Below, piece by piece: positions 1 to 12,019 of a stretch of DNA of 64,000 nt (the stretch's first letter is position 1; every line of letters starts with the position of its first letter). The stretch is from assembly GCA_009617715.1 (NCBI GenBank), contig VTFK01000044.1, positions 620,001-684,000 of the forward strand, given 5' to 3'. Origin of the DNA: Plectrocnemia conspersa. Taxonomy: Eukaryota; Arthropoda; Insecta; Trichoptera; Polycentropodidae. A program made the translations under genes and the position numbers. A model generated the notes under the pieces. It made no database searches. It saw only the letters and a list, made by a program, of their open reading frames with translations, and was not told the origin of the DNA.

Positions 1-330
1 TTGACCCCCGTTCGATTTATATTCATAAGCGTCGGATGTAACCCGAAACATGTACGGTTGTTATTACCCGGCGATCATTATCTGAATTCAATTCGGCCCA
101 ATCATCGCCCGTCACACAACTCACACACACCTTTCGCCTTTTGCGCGTGAAATGTATTCAAATTTATTCAAAGGAAGATTTGTTATTAAATTAAAGTTTC
201 ATCGCGATAAAAGACCGGAACATTTTATGTAGTGGCGTGTGCGCCGCGTGTCAATCAGTCTATTCATGGACGCTCAAAATGTTATACCTCTCGTTGGATT
301 GTTTGGTAAAAAATGTCCTGAATAGTCTTC
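1..330. other. GC-elevated single-copy block, possible regulatory DNA
   Basis: Contains CG-bearing words (GCGTCGGATG, CCCGGCGATC, TTTTGCGCGTG) unlike the AT-rich sequence that follows, and no open frame of note. Compatible with the edge of a conserved non-coding element; no protein or RNA recognised. Confidence 0.2.
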
Positions 331-533
331 AATGCAATTTTGAAATAAAAATGATTGAATAAATCACGTACAAGGTGTTTATTAAGTCAAGCTCAATATA
401 ATTTTAATATACCGAAATTAATTATAATTAAAAAAATACACTTTTGGCATTAATATATGAAATCATGTATTTTCTCATTATGTTAACCTGAAGTTAAATT
501 ACCTTGTAGATGTTAATCAGTGTCAATAAAAAT

Positions 534-850
534 ACAATGCATGTTTTACATATAATAATCAACTATAAATTTTGAATTTCGGGGAAAATTTAATATATGT
601 ATAGAAATTTAGGATTACATGTTTACTTTGCTTTTTGAAAGTTTGTCAGTAGTTTCATTTTATTTTTATAATAATTAGGTTTGTTTAGTTCGCCCAAATT
701 ATTCGGAACGTATTATGTTTATATGTTATTAAAGACACATTATTCAATATTCTATATATTATTTTTTTATATGTTTAAAATATTTTATATGGTATTGTTA
801 AATATAGAGAATATATTAAATACATATTTTTTTACAAAATTTAAAATATA
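534..850 (+). repeat. Dispersed repeat family A, copy 1
   Basis: Aligns by eye with 1805-2195 in the same orientation. Shared words include TTTGTTTAGTTCGCC, GAACGTATTAT, ATACACATTATTC-like and GGTATTGTTAAATAT followed by GAATATATTAA. The copies are diverged and differ by small indels. No coding content; family identity unknown. The rest of 331-1110 is plain AT-rich sequence. Confidence 0.7.
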
Positions 851-1119
851 AGATTAGTCACTAAAAATATTCTATATTTGAGTAATTCAAATTTTATACT
901 CATTACATGTTTATAAAATATCGAACTTTATGCAAAATTAACGAAGAATATATCAAATTAAAAATAATTTAGCTAAAAGATTTTTGTATTTGATTACTTT
1001 ACTATCCATTCAATGTACTAAAAATTCATAGTAATAAATAATTACTGTAATAAATAATTACTGTATTTTTAATATTTTTTTAAACCCCTAAATATCCCAT
1101 CTATGTACGATTCTACATA

Positions 1120-1450
1120 GTTTCAGTTATGCGAGTTAAAAAAACGATTTTTTGCCATTCGATATTTTTCGCTCGTGTGTGGCGCTTTACCTGTTGTTAA
1201 ATTCCAATTCCGACGTTGTACAATTTGTGAATGGCAATGATGTCATTGACAAAACCTTTCCAAGTCGCGTGGGCGAGGCACCGCGGTGTTGTTGATTGCC
1301 GATTGACAGGTGAGAGAGCCCATCTCTATCACCTTTCGCAGAATCATGCCGGGAAGGTGTTAACGCCGCACGAAAAACATCGTTCGAGGATGTCAAACAA
1401 ACCCAATAAATTGGGCAATATTTATAACACGGTTCTTTGTTCATTTATAT
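1120..1450. other. GC-elevated island, candidate conserved non-coding element
   Basis: A compositional island between AT-rich repeats. Short open frames exist on both strands but neither resembles a known protein, and their codons show no clear bias. The words CCAAGTCGCGTGGGCG and GAGGCACCGCGG stand out. Listed as candidate regulatory DNA on composition only. Confidence 0.25.
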
Positions 1451-1804
1451 AAAGGACATCTGACTTTTAAGTACCATATGATATTTTCAGGCGAGTGTTT
1501 AAATTCTATTTCAAAGCATATACATCGAGTTCAGGAATAGATTAAAAAATTATAATATAGTCAATTCTTTTTATTTGATTATTTAATGAGATGAAAATAA
1601 GCAAGTACAGCGAAGATCAATATATTTGATTCTTAGCAAAGATGAAATTTATAAATCTCAGTGTTTTTTTATGTGTTAGAGATCCATAATAATATTATGC
1701 TAACTGCAATAAATTAGAGAGTTAAAAAGCTTCATTTTACGTATCAGGAATTATGTTTTACAACAAAAGTCTTCTAAGCTTCAATTGGATGAGTATACTA
1801 ATGA

Positions 1805-2195
1805 AGAATAGTGCATGTTTTAATATAACTGCAAATTTTGAAAATCGAGCAAAATTTAGTAATTGTATAGAAATTCCTGATTTCAGGTTTAGTTTGATTT
1901 TTTAATATTTTATTTTGGCATAGTTTATCGGTAGTGTAATTTTATTTCTTTCTTTATAATTCTAAAAAAATATGGCTTAAGTATGCTACATTTTTATGAG
2001 TAGTGGAATATTAAGTTTGTTTAGTTCGCCTATAATATTCAGAACGTATTATTTAAATATGTAATTAAATACACATTATTCTATATAGTACATTTTATTT
2101 TATTTTAATTTTTATGCGTGTAGTGTGTTTAAAATATTTTACGTGGTATTGTTAAATATGAAGAATATATTAAGTATATATGATCTACATATATA
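1805..2195 (+). repeat. Dispersed repeat family A, copy 2
   Basis: Second copy of the family seen at 534-850: GTGCATGTTTTA, TGTATAGAAATT, GTTTGTTTAGTTCGCC, CAGAACGTATTAT and GGTATTGTTAAATATGAAG in the same order. It carries an extra TTATTTTAATTTTTATGCGTG insertion-like stretch relative to copy 1. Confidence 0.7.
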
Positions 2196-2199
2196 TATT

Positions 2200-3655
2200 T
2201 TTATTTTATTTTCACCTATTTATCGAACTTAGGTTTTATTAAATTTATGCAATTTTTTGACTTACATGAGATGCTGAAGAACTTACTGTACTCTTAAACA
2301 TATGTTGATATAAAGTTGTCTGAATATGAAGTTTTGTTTCATCACAACTCTTCTTTCCAAAATATGCAAACCTCTCCTAAGATTTAGGACAGAATCATGA
2401 GAGATTAAAATAAGTATGGTAGCAAAAAATTACAGAAACATTAGCTTAGAAAAAATATTTGTATTCAACACATTGTATATCACGATTTTGGTGATAATTA
2501 TGACAAAAATGGTTTTTAAATGATGATGACTATTTTTTGTAATTTTTTTATTTATTGGCATTTTTAATTCATACACTTTTCTTTGGCTCCTTAAATGATT
2601 TTTTAAAATACGATTATTATTAAATTATATTTTATTTATGTTTATTTAAAAAAAGGACTTAAAATGTGTTTCTTACCTAAAAACATATAATAAACCAAAA
2701 TATCGCTTTATGATATTAGTGATCTCTTTAGCTAAATATAGTATACATTTTATAAAATACGAAATTTAATCTGTGTTTTTTTTCTATTAAGGTAAATTGA
2801 CGATACGCATAAATTTGTGCACAAGGTAGAACATAATAGTCGAAAATATTATATAATGGAATCACTTAGAAAATGGTAGTAAAAATATTATAATATAATA
2901 ATAATAATATTATTATAATATAAGCCATTTATAGACCGTATAAGTACTAAAATATATACATAATATCACATTAAATTACATGCAAATTAATTACTATTGA
3001 ATGTATATCTGAAATAGTATACAAATATATGTATGTATATATTTTTAGTATAAACTATGTTTTACTTGAATTTTCATGAGCGTTTTTGTACTCTTTGTAT
3101 ATTAGATTATTTTTATGGTACATAAAAAAACTATAATAATTTATTAATTAGTCTAAAGAACCTGTGTGATCAATGTGGGAAAATTCATAATATTTTGTGA
3201 TCGTAAAAACAAGATAATTATACCGACACGATCCTCGGAGATACTTAAGTAAGTTAAGGCAGTCGAATGTCGTCAAATTTTTTTTGAGACGTCAAAATCG
3301 ATTATAGCACCACTTCATCAATGGAAGGGACTAATTTTTCTGCCTGGCAGAATAACCAGAAACAACAGCAAACACAAAAAATATTCACCATATGCATCAT
3401 GCACATAGTCAAATTAAAAACCATGTTGATTTATGCTTCTATGATTACTGATTTAACCTTATATAATTTTATTAATTAATATTCATAATCACGTGCATGA
3501 ATACTGATGTTAATATGTATAATATAAATACAATGATGTCTGATATTATCTGCATATTTTTTCTTATCATATAAAACGGTTAAGTTATTCTAAAAAATAT
3601 TAATTAAAATATATATTTTCTATCGAACAGTTATGAAGCATTGTGACCCTTTTTT
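2200..3655. other. AT-rich sequence without a recognisable gene
   Basis: Homopolymer runs, AT-only imperfect inverted sequence around 2880-2925 and TATG/TA repeats near 3020-3045. Nothing coding was seen. Confidence 0.6.
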
Positions 3656-3659
3656 TAAT

Positions 3660-4065
3660 ATAATGCATATCTTTTGCCCAGCCCTGCTGTCATTGCGCAT
3701 AATGGGCTTATTCACGGTCGGTCGGTGATATTAATTAAAAAAAGTAACTACAAGGAGACATGTCGATAGGCGTCATGTCAAAACAGATTTCTACGAATCA
3801 CGTCTTGACTGATGATTGACTGATAATAAGTACACCGCCGGCGCGTCCAATCCATTCTCCATGCGCCGGCCGATTGTGACTCTCCGTGGAATTGTGGCGA
3901 GAACAATGCGACAAGCGAAGGTGTGGTCTCTCGGGCATTTTTCCAAGCCGGGGCTACGCCCCATCATATGCTGGATGAATGCAAATAAGACGGACCTTTG
4001 GTGGTTCTTAAGGGGAGAGAGCATTTCGGATGGATGTCGTGACGGCGATTGCGAAAGGTAGGATG
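3660..4065. other. GC-elevated island, candidate regulatory DNA or exon
   Basis: Open frames of 102 codons (minus) and 81 codons (plus, 3816-4061) overlap here but neither shows a known domain. On the plus strand the island ends with AAAG|GTAGGA at 4058, a fair splice donor match. An unrecognised non-coding or leader exon is possible; conserved non-coding sequence is equally likely. Confidence 0.25.
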
Positions 4066-4140
4066 ACAATATAATATAATATAATAATTTTAAATGCATT
4101 TCGATTACAAGTAATGATATTTGCGTGGGGTGTAAATTGT

Positions 4141-4270
4141 ACTCTGAAATATTTTTTAGCTAGCTAAAAAATATTTCAGAGTTATATAAAATATTTATAA
4201 AATATATAAAATATTTCAGAGTTATATAAAAAACATTTTTTAGCTACCTAAAAAATATTTCAGCTAGCAG
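4141..4270. repeat. 42-bp perfect palindrome followed by partial repeats of the same word
   Basis: 4141-4182 is a perfect palindrome centred on AGCT|AGCT, with arms starting ACTCTGAAATATTTT. The arm word AATATTTCAGAGTTATATAAA recurs around 4207-4230, and TTTTTAGCTACCTAAAAAATA with ATTTCAGCTAGC follows to 4270. The cluster sits directly upstream of a Tigger relic and probably derives from nested copies of a transposon end. Confidence 0.85.
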
Positions 4271-4283
4271 CCACTGATTTTTA

Positions 4284-4900
4284 ATGAATGATACGTTCAA
4301 AATTGTGAAAATTAAAGTTATATTTCCAGTCTTTAAAAATATGTTTCCAAAAAAACACGGCAAAAAAACATGGATGAAATGGAAACATCTTTGTCATCAT
4401 CTTTTTGATGACCAACATCAAAAATATGTCCCTCTGAGTATTTCAATTATTCAAGCAAAAGCTCTTAGTTTGCACAAAGGTTGGAAGGATAGATTAAAAA
4501 AAAGATTTTAACACGGTTTTTCAAGCAAGTAACGGTTAGTTTTACAATTTTAAAATGAGGTATTCTTTTCATAATATTAAATTTACTAGAGAATCGGTTG
4601 ATGCGGATAAAGATGCTGCAAAAAATTTATTTCTTAATTATCCAAAATTATTGAAGATGGAGGATATTCCTCTAGCCAAATATTTAATGTAGATGAGACA
4701 GGTTTATCTTGGAAAACTCTTTAACAATGAAAAATATGAATGAAGCCTTCACGCATCTTGACAAATTTTTAAATGTTATGAAAGATTGTGATCCCAATGG
4801 AAAACGCATATCTCAAGTGCGTAGGGCGATCAATAAAAACATAGCATGTTATAAAATACTAAATGAAGAAAAGAAAAAGAATAGTGGAAAACAGTAAATT
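4284..4900 (+). pseudogene. pogo/Tigger (Jerky-like) transposase relic
   Basis: Frame fragments match the family in order: a helix-turn-helix/CENP-B-like piece at 4284-4511 with VPLSISIIQAKALSLHKGW, then ESVDADKDAAKNLF at about 4590, then the catalytic-core motif NVDETGLSWKTL at 4686-4721 whose Asp (4692-4694) matches the first DDE acid, then a C-terminal-like piece at 4709-4897 with EAFTHLDKFLNVM. Stops and frame changes separate the pieces and the middle of the catalytic domain is missing. It is a dead DNA transposon, unrelated to the sob-like gene. Confidence 0.8.
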
Positions 4901-4904
4901 TTTG

Positions 4905-5450
4905 ATAACTCTTCAAAGGAAACACTCGCAAACCCCACTTAAACGCCTCTTAAACATCTTATATTTACTTGATAAATAAATATTTTAAAATACACACAAT
5001 TTCAAATTTTTTTTACTTCCCTCTACTTTTGAACATTCAACATTCGCACACATTATCAGGAACCAATTATGTGCGAAATTATACATAAATAGTTACTTGA
5101 TTAGGTAATTAATATTTATTAAATATTAAATTTAATATTAATTGTTCCGTTTGTAATAATCTTTCATCAAAAAATTGAAGTTCTATGAAATATCAAACAC
5201 TAGATGCATTGATATTTTAAAAATATTACTTTTTAGAAAAAAATAGCATCAATGATAAATTGGCTTTTTAATAGAAACATAGAACTATTTTATTTATTTT
5301 AAAAATAGATTGAAATTAAAAAAATATTGGACACCGTTACAGTAAATCTATCATAGAATGTGTTACTCAGTCAAGGGTTGTTAAATATCCACCTGTTCCA
5401 ACTTCAACAGTCACGAAACGATTCATATAAGAAAGACGATGTAAATACAC
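4905..5450. other. AT-rich sequence flanking the Tigger relic
   Basis: May include the eroded 3' end of the transposon; no inverted terminal repeat pairing with the 5' side was recognised. No gene seen. Confidence 0.45.
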
Positions 5451-5454
5451 AAAT

Positions 5455-5790
5455 TTAATACTGTATCACTTCTGAATTCTTCCACCCGTCGATGAGAGTC
5501 AGAAGAGCAAATACAATTTATACATCATGACCAAGCGCTTAAAAGCGCATACATAGCGCTCTTTCGACCAGGACTACCATTGATAATCTACACCAGTTAC
5601 TCGCGATTTGGGAAACAAACCAAGCGAAGCTATGCCAGACATCGACCGAGACCTAAAGCTTCCCTCTTCACGTCAACCTCAGCTCAGCGTCTAAAATCCA
5701 GAGTTCAACCTGATCTTGAGATGACGACTGGATTCTGCAAACGCAGATAAGACTACAATAACATCAAGTGTATATAGTAGTTACACCAAT
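5455..5790. repeat. Dispersed repeat family E, copy 1
   Basis: Shares ACCAGTTACTCG, CTATGCCA, CTTCCCTCTTC, AAATCCAGAGTTCAA and GACTGGAT-like words in the same order and strand with 59865-60035. GC-richer than its surroundings. Probably a piece of an unrecognised mobile element; no domain found. Confidence 0.6.
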
Positions 5791-6099
5791 TGTTGAAGAG
5801 TTATAAAAAAGCATGTTATTTCAAAAATATTTAATTATTTTAAATATAATATTTTATTTAGGTATTTAATTTATGCATAAAAAGTTTTGATGATTTTTTT
5901 GCCATTTTAACTACAAATTATATTTATTATATAATAAATAGTACATATTAAATCGTTAATTTTATTTATTTATAAATTGTTTATTATTAACTTTAAAATA
6001 TTTACAAAAATACTATATAAAAACCTTGTATATTTAAAAAAATAGTATAATTTATCATAAGTTGCTAAACAAAATATTTTAATATTTTAAAAGTTTGAA

Positions 6100-6430
6100 A
6101 AATATTCGATTGAGAAGCTGTGGTCGGGCGTCTTGCGTGAACTTTGAACTGGAATGGAATTTGAAAAAAGTGACGTAAACCGGTGACCGTTGCGCCGTGG
6201 GCCGGTTCGGAAAACCGGTCAGCAATATCGGTCCGCGGCGTTCCTGCGCGATCGTTAATTAGTTGACCGCTTTCAGATACGTCGCGCTCGCCAAAGTGGT
6301 CAGGGATTTTACGACACGCGTTCTCAACTCTGCTTGAATGGAAACAAGTAAGAGTCTTTGCGCGCCAGACACTGTAATTTGGAATTATGAATGAAATAAT
6401 GATACGACACACTAGCGCGGAATCAGGGTT
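6100..6430. other. GC-elevated island, candidate conserved non-coding element
   Basis: CG-rich words (CGGTGACCGTTGCGCCG, GGTCCGCGGCG, CGTCGCGCTCG). A minus-strand open frame of 115 codons covers it but shows no recognisable domain or compositional sign of coding. Sequence 5790-6100 before it is AT-rich and empty. Confidence 0.25.
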
Positions 6431-6649
6431 AGCACTAAAAGCAAAAAAATAAACATTTGTAGTACAATTTTCAGAGTGAATATATAAAAACAGTTTTATT
6501 GTTTAAAATAATAGGTTCATTGAACTGAAACCGACATGTTTTTCATCACAGGCTACATAACTTTTTTTGCATCTGACCGTTATCATTAAAAATATGCAAA
6601 ATACAATTGAAAATATTATTATGAATTATTTAGCTATTTTATTTTAAGA

Positions 6650-6905
6650 GTACAGGTCGTGACACGTATTTGTTTCGACGGTAGATACTTGGTGACTTTT
6701 ATTTAAGAAGGTAGGTCCTTATTTAAATCGTCGATTTGTTTTGAAAGTGATACTCAACAGGAGGTGAAGTCCATGATAGAAAAAGTGCGGGCGTACTACT
6801 TGACGGCTGCTAGGTCCGCGGGTATCACTCGCGGAACTTCAGATGCGCGTGCGCCGTGTTATTATGTACGAGTCAATACATATTTATTACATTTTCGTGA
6901 AATGG
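6650..6905. other. Small GC-elevated island
   Basis: Contains GTGCGGGCGTACTACTTGACGG and a CCGCGGG core. No open frame or known motif; candidate regulatory DNA on composition only. Confidence 0.2.
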
Positions 6906-7119
6906 CCGTGCAGTTTAAAAAAATACGATATTTATCTTGATATTTATCAAGAGATTATATAAAAAAGAAAAACTATTATATTATTTTTCAAAGAAAATCT
7001 AGTGAAAATGTCAACACAGGAAATTGCTATACAATCTGATTGATGGGTCGTGAATTTAGCTCTTAGTCACATTCGTTTGAAATGCTCGAAAATGGGGTTT
7101 TGGTCTAGTCCTGAAATGG

Positions 7120-7262
7120 GATGAATTCAAATAGAGAGTTTTCTCCTTGAATTTGGCCAGAAAAATGCATGTCATTTAATGAAATCAAAATAATAAAAAA
7201 ACGGCCACTGACTTGAAAATGTTTGCCTCCCCCCATAGAAAAAGCTGAAATTACGTCCCTGA
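7120..7262 (-). repeat. Dispersed repeat family D with a possible terminal repeat
   Basis: Reverse-complement copy of 26575-26725: both carry CATTAAATGACATGCAT and CCAAATTCAAGGAG-like words, a CAGTGG(C/T)CGT word and a GGGGG(A/T)GG run. A third, shorter relative is at 62590-62690. The end reads CAGGGACGTAATTTCAGC on the minus strand, which looks like a DNA-transposon terminus. Confidence 0.65.
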
Positions 7263-7570
7263 TTCGCAACCTGAAATTATCGGGTTATTATTTAAAAAAA
7301 AATAAAAACAAAAATTTAATCCTTTCTGATTAATGACATGTACCTTGTGACTTAAGCTGTTAAAATATTTTCCACGGTGGTGCCCTATTTTAACGAAGAA
7401 ACTCATTTTTTCTAAGATGGTTAAAACACTCTTGTTAAATTGCACTTTTTATAATTAAATAGTATAATACTTTTTAAGTTAATACTTTTACTTGTGAAAA
7501 GAGTTGTTAAATTTATGAACCCGACTATAAAATTCCGATTGATGATCACATATCAGATTTTCATAATTTT

Positions 7571-7574
<4 letters not shown>

Positions 7575-7606
<32 letters not shown>
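7575..7606. repeat. (AT)n microsatellite
   Basis: Sixteen uninterrupted AT units, with degenerate TA repeats continuing to about 7620. Confidence 0.95.
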
Positions 7607-7609
<3 letters not shown>

Positions 7610-7612
<3 letters not shown>

Positions 7613-7760
7613 GTATATATTAATTGTAAGCTGTAATAATATTTTATTGATTATAAAATATAAATCACTAAATTACGGATTGATTTCAATCTGCTGTCTT
7701 AAAACTCTGTTGTAACGCATTGGGCTATCGCTTGTCATGTTCTAACATATTTTTAAATAA
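7610..7760 (+). repeat. 3' portion of a tRNA-derived SINE
   Basis: TGTAAGCTGTAATAATATTTTAT, GATTGATTTCA and GTAACGCATTGGGC appear in the same order as in the fuller copy at 61385-61745 and in part at 37440-37600. The tRNA-like head is missing or replaced by the microsatellite. Confidence 0.6.
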
Positions 7761-8259
7761 AAAAATAAAATAATATATAATTAACTGGAAATATATTATA
7801 AAAAAAATATAATATTAAAAATTGCTGGCCCTGAATATATTGTCACATAAAATTAAAAATATTAGACTTTTATGATCAGTTTATAGTTTTTCCACATTGT
7901 AAAGAAGAAACAAATATTTACATTATAAATATGCAAAATACATAAGGCAGCTATTATTTATATACATTGTTTTGCATTATATTAAAAATATATCATTATT
8001 TATTATGAACTTATAGAATACTTTTTATTTATAGTAGTTTTTGTTATAAATTAGTAATATAAAAATAGATTTTAGATATAGCACAGAAAATATGATTATG
8101 TATTTAATAAGCTTTTAATTAAATTGTTACTTTTTTAACCATATTTAGAACCTTATATTTCAATCAAAATTAATAATATAGAATCATTTTAGATGTTCAC
8201 ACTCCTGGTATACTTGCAAATATAATATTCACATCGCGTACTAGTAAATAGGCGTGCTG

Positions 8260-8720
8260 CAATAAATTTATATCGGCTTGTGATCGATTCGTGTGACTGT
8301 TTCTTTATAGTACAAAAATGTTAGTGACCGCTGTTTCTCGGGGGTCAATTGTCGGCGTTTTGTAGGTCCTGCGGCCCCCAATATGGGGGCCGTGTAGACG
8401 CTTGGGGTACGACATTATTATTTATAATACAACAATGGCCCGCCATTGTTTTTGAGTAATGCCTCCTTTGATCTGTATATATGTGTATGAATGTATGAGT
8501 GTGATTGCCCGAGCGTGGGTTTACAAAATTCCGCACTGGTGTACTATAACATTAAAATTAATAATCACTAATGCTAGGCCGCATTCCGTAAATCACTATG
8601 TGTCACTTTAAATAATGAAAAGCCGCGGACACGCCACGACTGCCTTGGTTCGATGTCATTTACCATGTTGTCGTTATAATATTGTACAAATTGTCTGTGG
8701 ATTGTCGTGGGTATTATGTA
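8260..8720. other. GC-elevated island, candidate conserved non-coding element
   Basis: Includes GGCCCCCAATATGGGGGCC (a 19-bp inverted repeat centred near 8381) and CCGCGGACACGCCACGAC. Short frames only. The sequence before it from 7760 and after it to 9060 is AT-rich without a gene. Confidence 0.25.
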
Positions 8721-9059
8721 TTAGGTAGTGGTTAAGAAATTCCAGTTAAAATCACATTACTTTCATAGCATTTTTTAATTTAGCGATTATAAAAAATATG
8801 GAAGTATAGTAATAATGTCAGGTAATAATGACTTTGATGTCTTCGTTCTAGTTTTATTTATTTTTAAAAAATGGGTTATAATATTAGATATGAAGGTAAC
8901 TGATTATAATATAGGGTACAATAGCAAATTATTAATAAATATATAAATATTTTTTAATTTAAACTGGATCAACTTATAAATGCTTTATAAATATAATATT
9001 GAAGTACTTTAATTAAAATTTATCCATTTAGTGCTTCTTTCAATAATCTTTCTTTCGGA

Positions 9060-9740
9060 TTTCTAACCCTTTGAGGAGTAGCTTTGCAGCCAGTAAGACA
9101 CATGTGGAAATTAGTGAGAATATTTTTAGATTATTTTATTACAGACTTTAATGGGCGAGATCGTTATTCTCTGAGTGGTGGTGGAGAAGCTGGTGCAGGG
9201 ATGTTGATGTTGGTGTGGCATGACCATGACCGTATGTTGTACGCGGGCGGTCTACTGATGTCTACCGATGTCTGCCAGGTCTTCACTGAAGATCAGACTT
9301 ATTCAGGCCTGCAAAGTTTGCTGACCAATCACAATCATGCAGAGATCATCCAGCCAATCGTTGCACTCGCTTCTTAGAACAACGAAATAAGTATACGTCT
9401 TAAGAAAGAGACATTTGCTTGATGCACGTCTCTGAGGACGAATTGTGTAACGGGAATGTTTTGACATTATGGTACTTTTGGTCTTCTGGTGTTACATTGT
9501 TTCCCGTGGCCATTTCATAACAAAGAAACATTCGTTCTCTTCCGGAAACCTTTTAGTTCTAGTCGTAACGAAGGGTTTTGTGTGATTCCACTATTGTCTA
9601 GTTTATCCTTATTGAGGAATAATCACTTTTGGTAAAAGATTTTAACGCGAGTTTTAAGAATAGAATCCCCACATTTCTGTAATACATTACCAGGAAATAA
9701 TCAGAGAAGAAGTGTAAATACCGCACGCTTTTTCATTACT
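9060..9740. other. GC-elevated island with a 97-codon open frame
   Basis: The plus-strand frame 9084-9377 opens on TTG, not ATG, and has no recognisable domain. It is probably fortuitous. The block is single-copy within the window and compositionally distinct, so it is a candidate regulatory element. Confidence 0.25.
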
Positions 9741-10129
9741 TGTTAGCAAAATTATTATTATGTTAAAACGACTGTATGGTTAATATTTAATTTAATTTAT
9801 TTATTATTCATATATTATTTATTATATTAATAATAATAGCTTATTAATGTACTATTAGCTATTTTATTGGAATATAGATTTATTTTATTAATATATTTAT
9901 ATATTATTTTTCGATTTTTGATTTCTTTGAAACACCATAAATCTGCGATACCTTTAAATAGGCAATATTTAAATTTTTACAGCATTTGCAGCAAGTTTTA
10001 TAACAAATTAATTCCATGTTATTCTTTTTAAAATTATAATAATCTACAACAAAATAAAAAAACATATCATATGATCTTATAAGTCATATATGTCGTCAGT
10101 GTTCAGTTGGTTGGCATTTTAGGTTTTTA

Positions 10130-10745
10130 TTATTGTAATTCCGTTTAAAATTAATTTAATAATTTAGGTTTTTATTATTGTAATAATTTAATTTAATATA
10201 ACAGTATTGAAATTCAAAATAGAAAAAATATGTTAATTTAAAACAATCAGTAAATTATTGAAATTATTGAAATTTAAAAAAATAAATGATTGAAATTATT
10301 GAAATTTAAAAAATAAATTATTGAAATTCAAAATAGAAAAAAATATGTTAATTTAAAACAATAGTTTTAATAGATACTTAAGCAATAAAACAGAGAGCAT
10401 TTAAAAATATAGACATTTAAAATAGTAATAATTTAATTTAATATGTTAATTTAAGACAATTAGTAAATTATTGAAATTATTGAAATTTAAAAAATAAATT
10501 ATTGAAATTTAAAAAATAAAATTGAAATATAAAAAATAAATTATTGAAATTTAAAAAATAAATTATTGAAATTAAAAATATATTATTGAAATTTAAAAAA
10601 TAAATTATTGAAATTATTAAAATTTAAAAAATAAATTATTGAAATTCAAAATAGAAAAAAATATGTTAATTTAAAACAATAGTTTTAATAGATACTTAAG
10701 CAAAAAAATAGTGAGCATTTAAAAATATTGGCATTTAAAATTTCA
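10130..10745 (+). repeat. Tandem AT-rich repeat array with a 318-bp segment duplication
   Basis: Short units of the form TTATTGAAATTTAAAAAATAAA are iterated many times. On a larger scale GAAATTCAAAATAGAAAAAA to TTTAAAAT at 10323-10424 recurs at 10641-10741 with few differences, an offset of 318 bp. The near-identity suggests a recent duplication. 9740-10130 before it is AT-rich and empty. Confidence 0.85.
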
Positions 10746-10749
10746 TTAC

Positions 10750-11555
10750 TAAATTGGTTATACTGGGTGTATCAGAAAGATAGAAATAAAAATTATAAAA
10801 GCAAAGGCAAGGTTCGTATTGGAGCATGTTATCTTTTGTGACCGCATATGAAAATTGCGCACACGAAAATTCTGAACATGGATGATTGTTTGACTGTCAA
10901 TATATTCTTCTTTATTTTTAAGTGAAAATTTGTGTAAAATGTAGGTGTATCATACCAATGTAAATTACTAATTCAATTGTAAAATATTTATAAAAATAAA
11001 ATCATATTGACATCTGTGATATAAACATACATGGTTTGTTTATATATATTGACGTATTTTTAAACATACATGTATGTGATATGATTGGAATTTTCGCTTG
11101 CGAAATTTTTGTTTGCTCAATAATCACCGAAACGTTTTCTTTATGGGTTTAAACTAGGCTTAAATCTTCTAGAAGCATTTCGTAAGACAGTGGTTCTTAG
11201 ATCATCGAGAAAATTTTTTTGGAGTAAAATAAAAAATTAGATTGGGTATAACATATTTTTTACTTTACCCAAAAAAAGTACCACAAATCTACTCTAATTG
11301 TAGTTTCTATATTTTTTAACCAGTATTTTTAATACAACATAAGGTTAAATTTTAAAATATGGCGCTGGATTTTAAATTAATGTTTTAATACGACAGCTAC
11401 ATTTCTCTGTGTAACATATGGAAAGATCTTCAAATATTCAGTACCATTTTTCTATACTTACATGATAGGATAGATTTATCGCACTAACACGATCTTATCT
11501 AAGTTTTTTGTACACATATTTTTTATTAGCTTACACTATATTTTGATTAATCTAG
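10750..11555. other. AT-rich sequence without a recognisable gene
   Basis: No long open frame, RNA gene or clear repeat was recognised. Confidence 0.55.
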
Positions 11556-11559
11556 GCGC

Positions 11560-12010
11560 GCGTGGAATGTCGATCATTACCATTTTTATCGGTCTCAATA
11601 TTTAAGGCGATCCAAAAACCGAATGGCCGTGTCATCAGCGCTCAATAAATAAAGACGTCTTCTGGGAATACACGCAGTTCCAGTTCCAGATTTGGAGTAC
11701 AGCAGGAGGTCCTCGGCGCCCTCTGGAACGTGATTGCCGGATTAGAATCACCATCGGTGGAATTCGAAACGGAATTCGTAGCGCATGTTGTGGTTGTGGT
11801 GACGGTGGCGCATGGCGCAGCTCACCCCCCGGGGCACCTACATGGAAGTCTTCGAATACTTCACCACGTAACAAGGACATTGAGAGTAGCGTGTTTTGTG
11901 TTTTTTGTTTGGGTCGCAAGAATACAAAACGACGCGCCGAGGTCAAAGGTAAGTCACGTTCGCCGTCACGTGTGTCGAAGGACGAGAAGGCTCAATTATG
12001 TAAAAAAGGG
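11560..12010 (+). other. GC-elevated island ending in a strong splice-donor-like sequence
   Basis: The block from GGCGCGCGTGG to GAGGTCAAAG is followed by AAAG|GTAAGT at 11949-11954, a near-consensus donor on the plus strand. Overlapping open frames (plus 11730-12023, minus 11635-11946) have no known domain. Possible non-coding or 5' exon of a plus-strand transcript; otherwise a conserved non-coding element. Confidence 0.3.
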
Positions 12011-12019
12011 GATAATTGC

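Noticed and set aside
2875..2925. AT-only inverted repeat
   Set aside because: Only A and T with imperfect pairing; expected by chance in such sequence.
7494..7715. 73-codon frame containing a run of Tyr-Ile dipeptides
   Set aside because: It is a translation of the (AT)n microsatellite and a SINE tail.
9084..9377. 97-codon plus-strand frame
   Set aside because: Starts on TTG, no domain recognised, single short frame in a GC-elevated block; likely chance.
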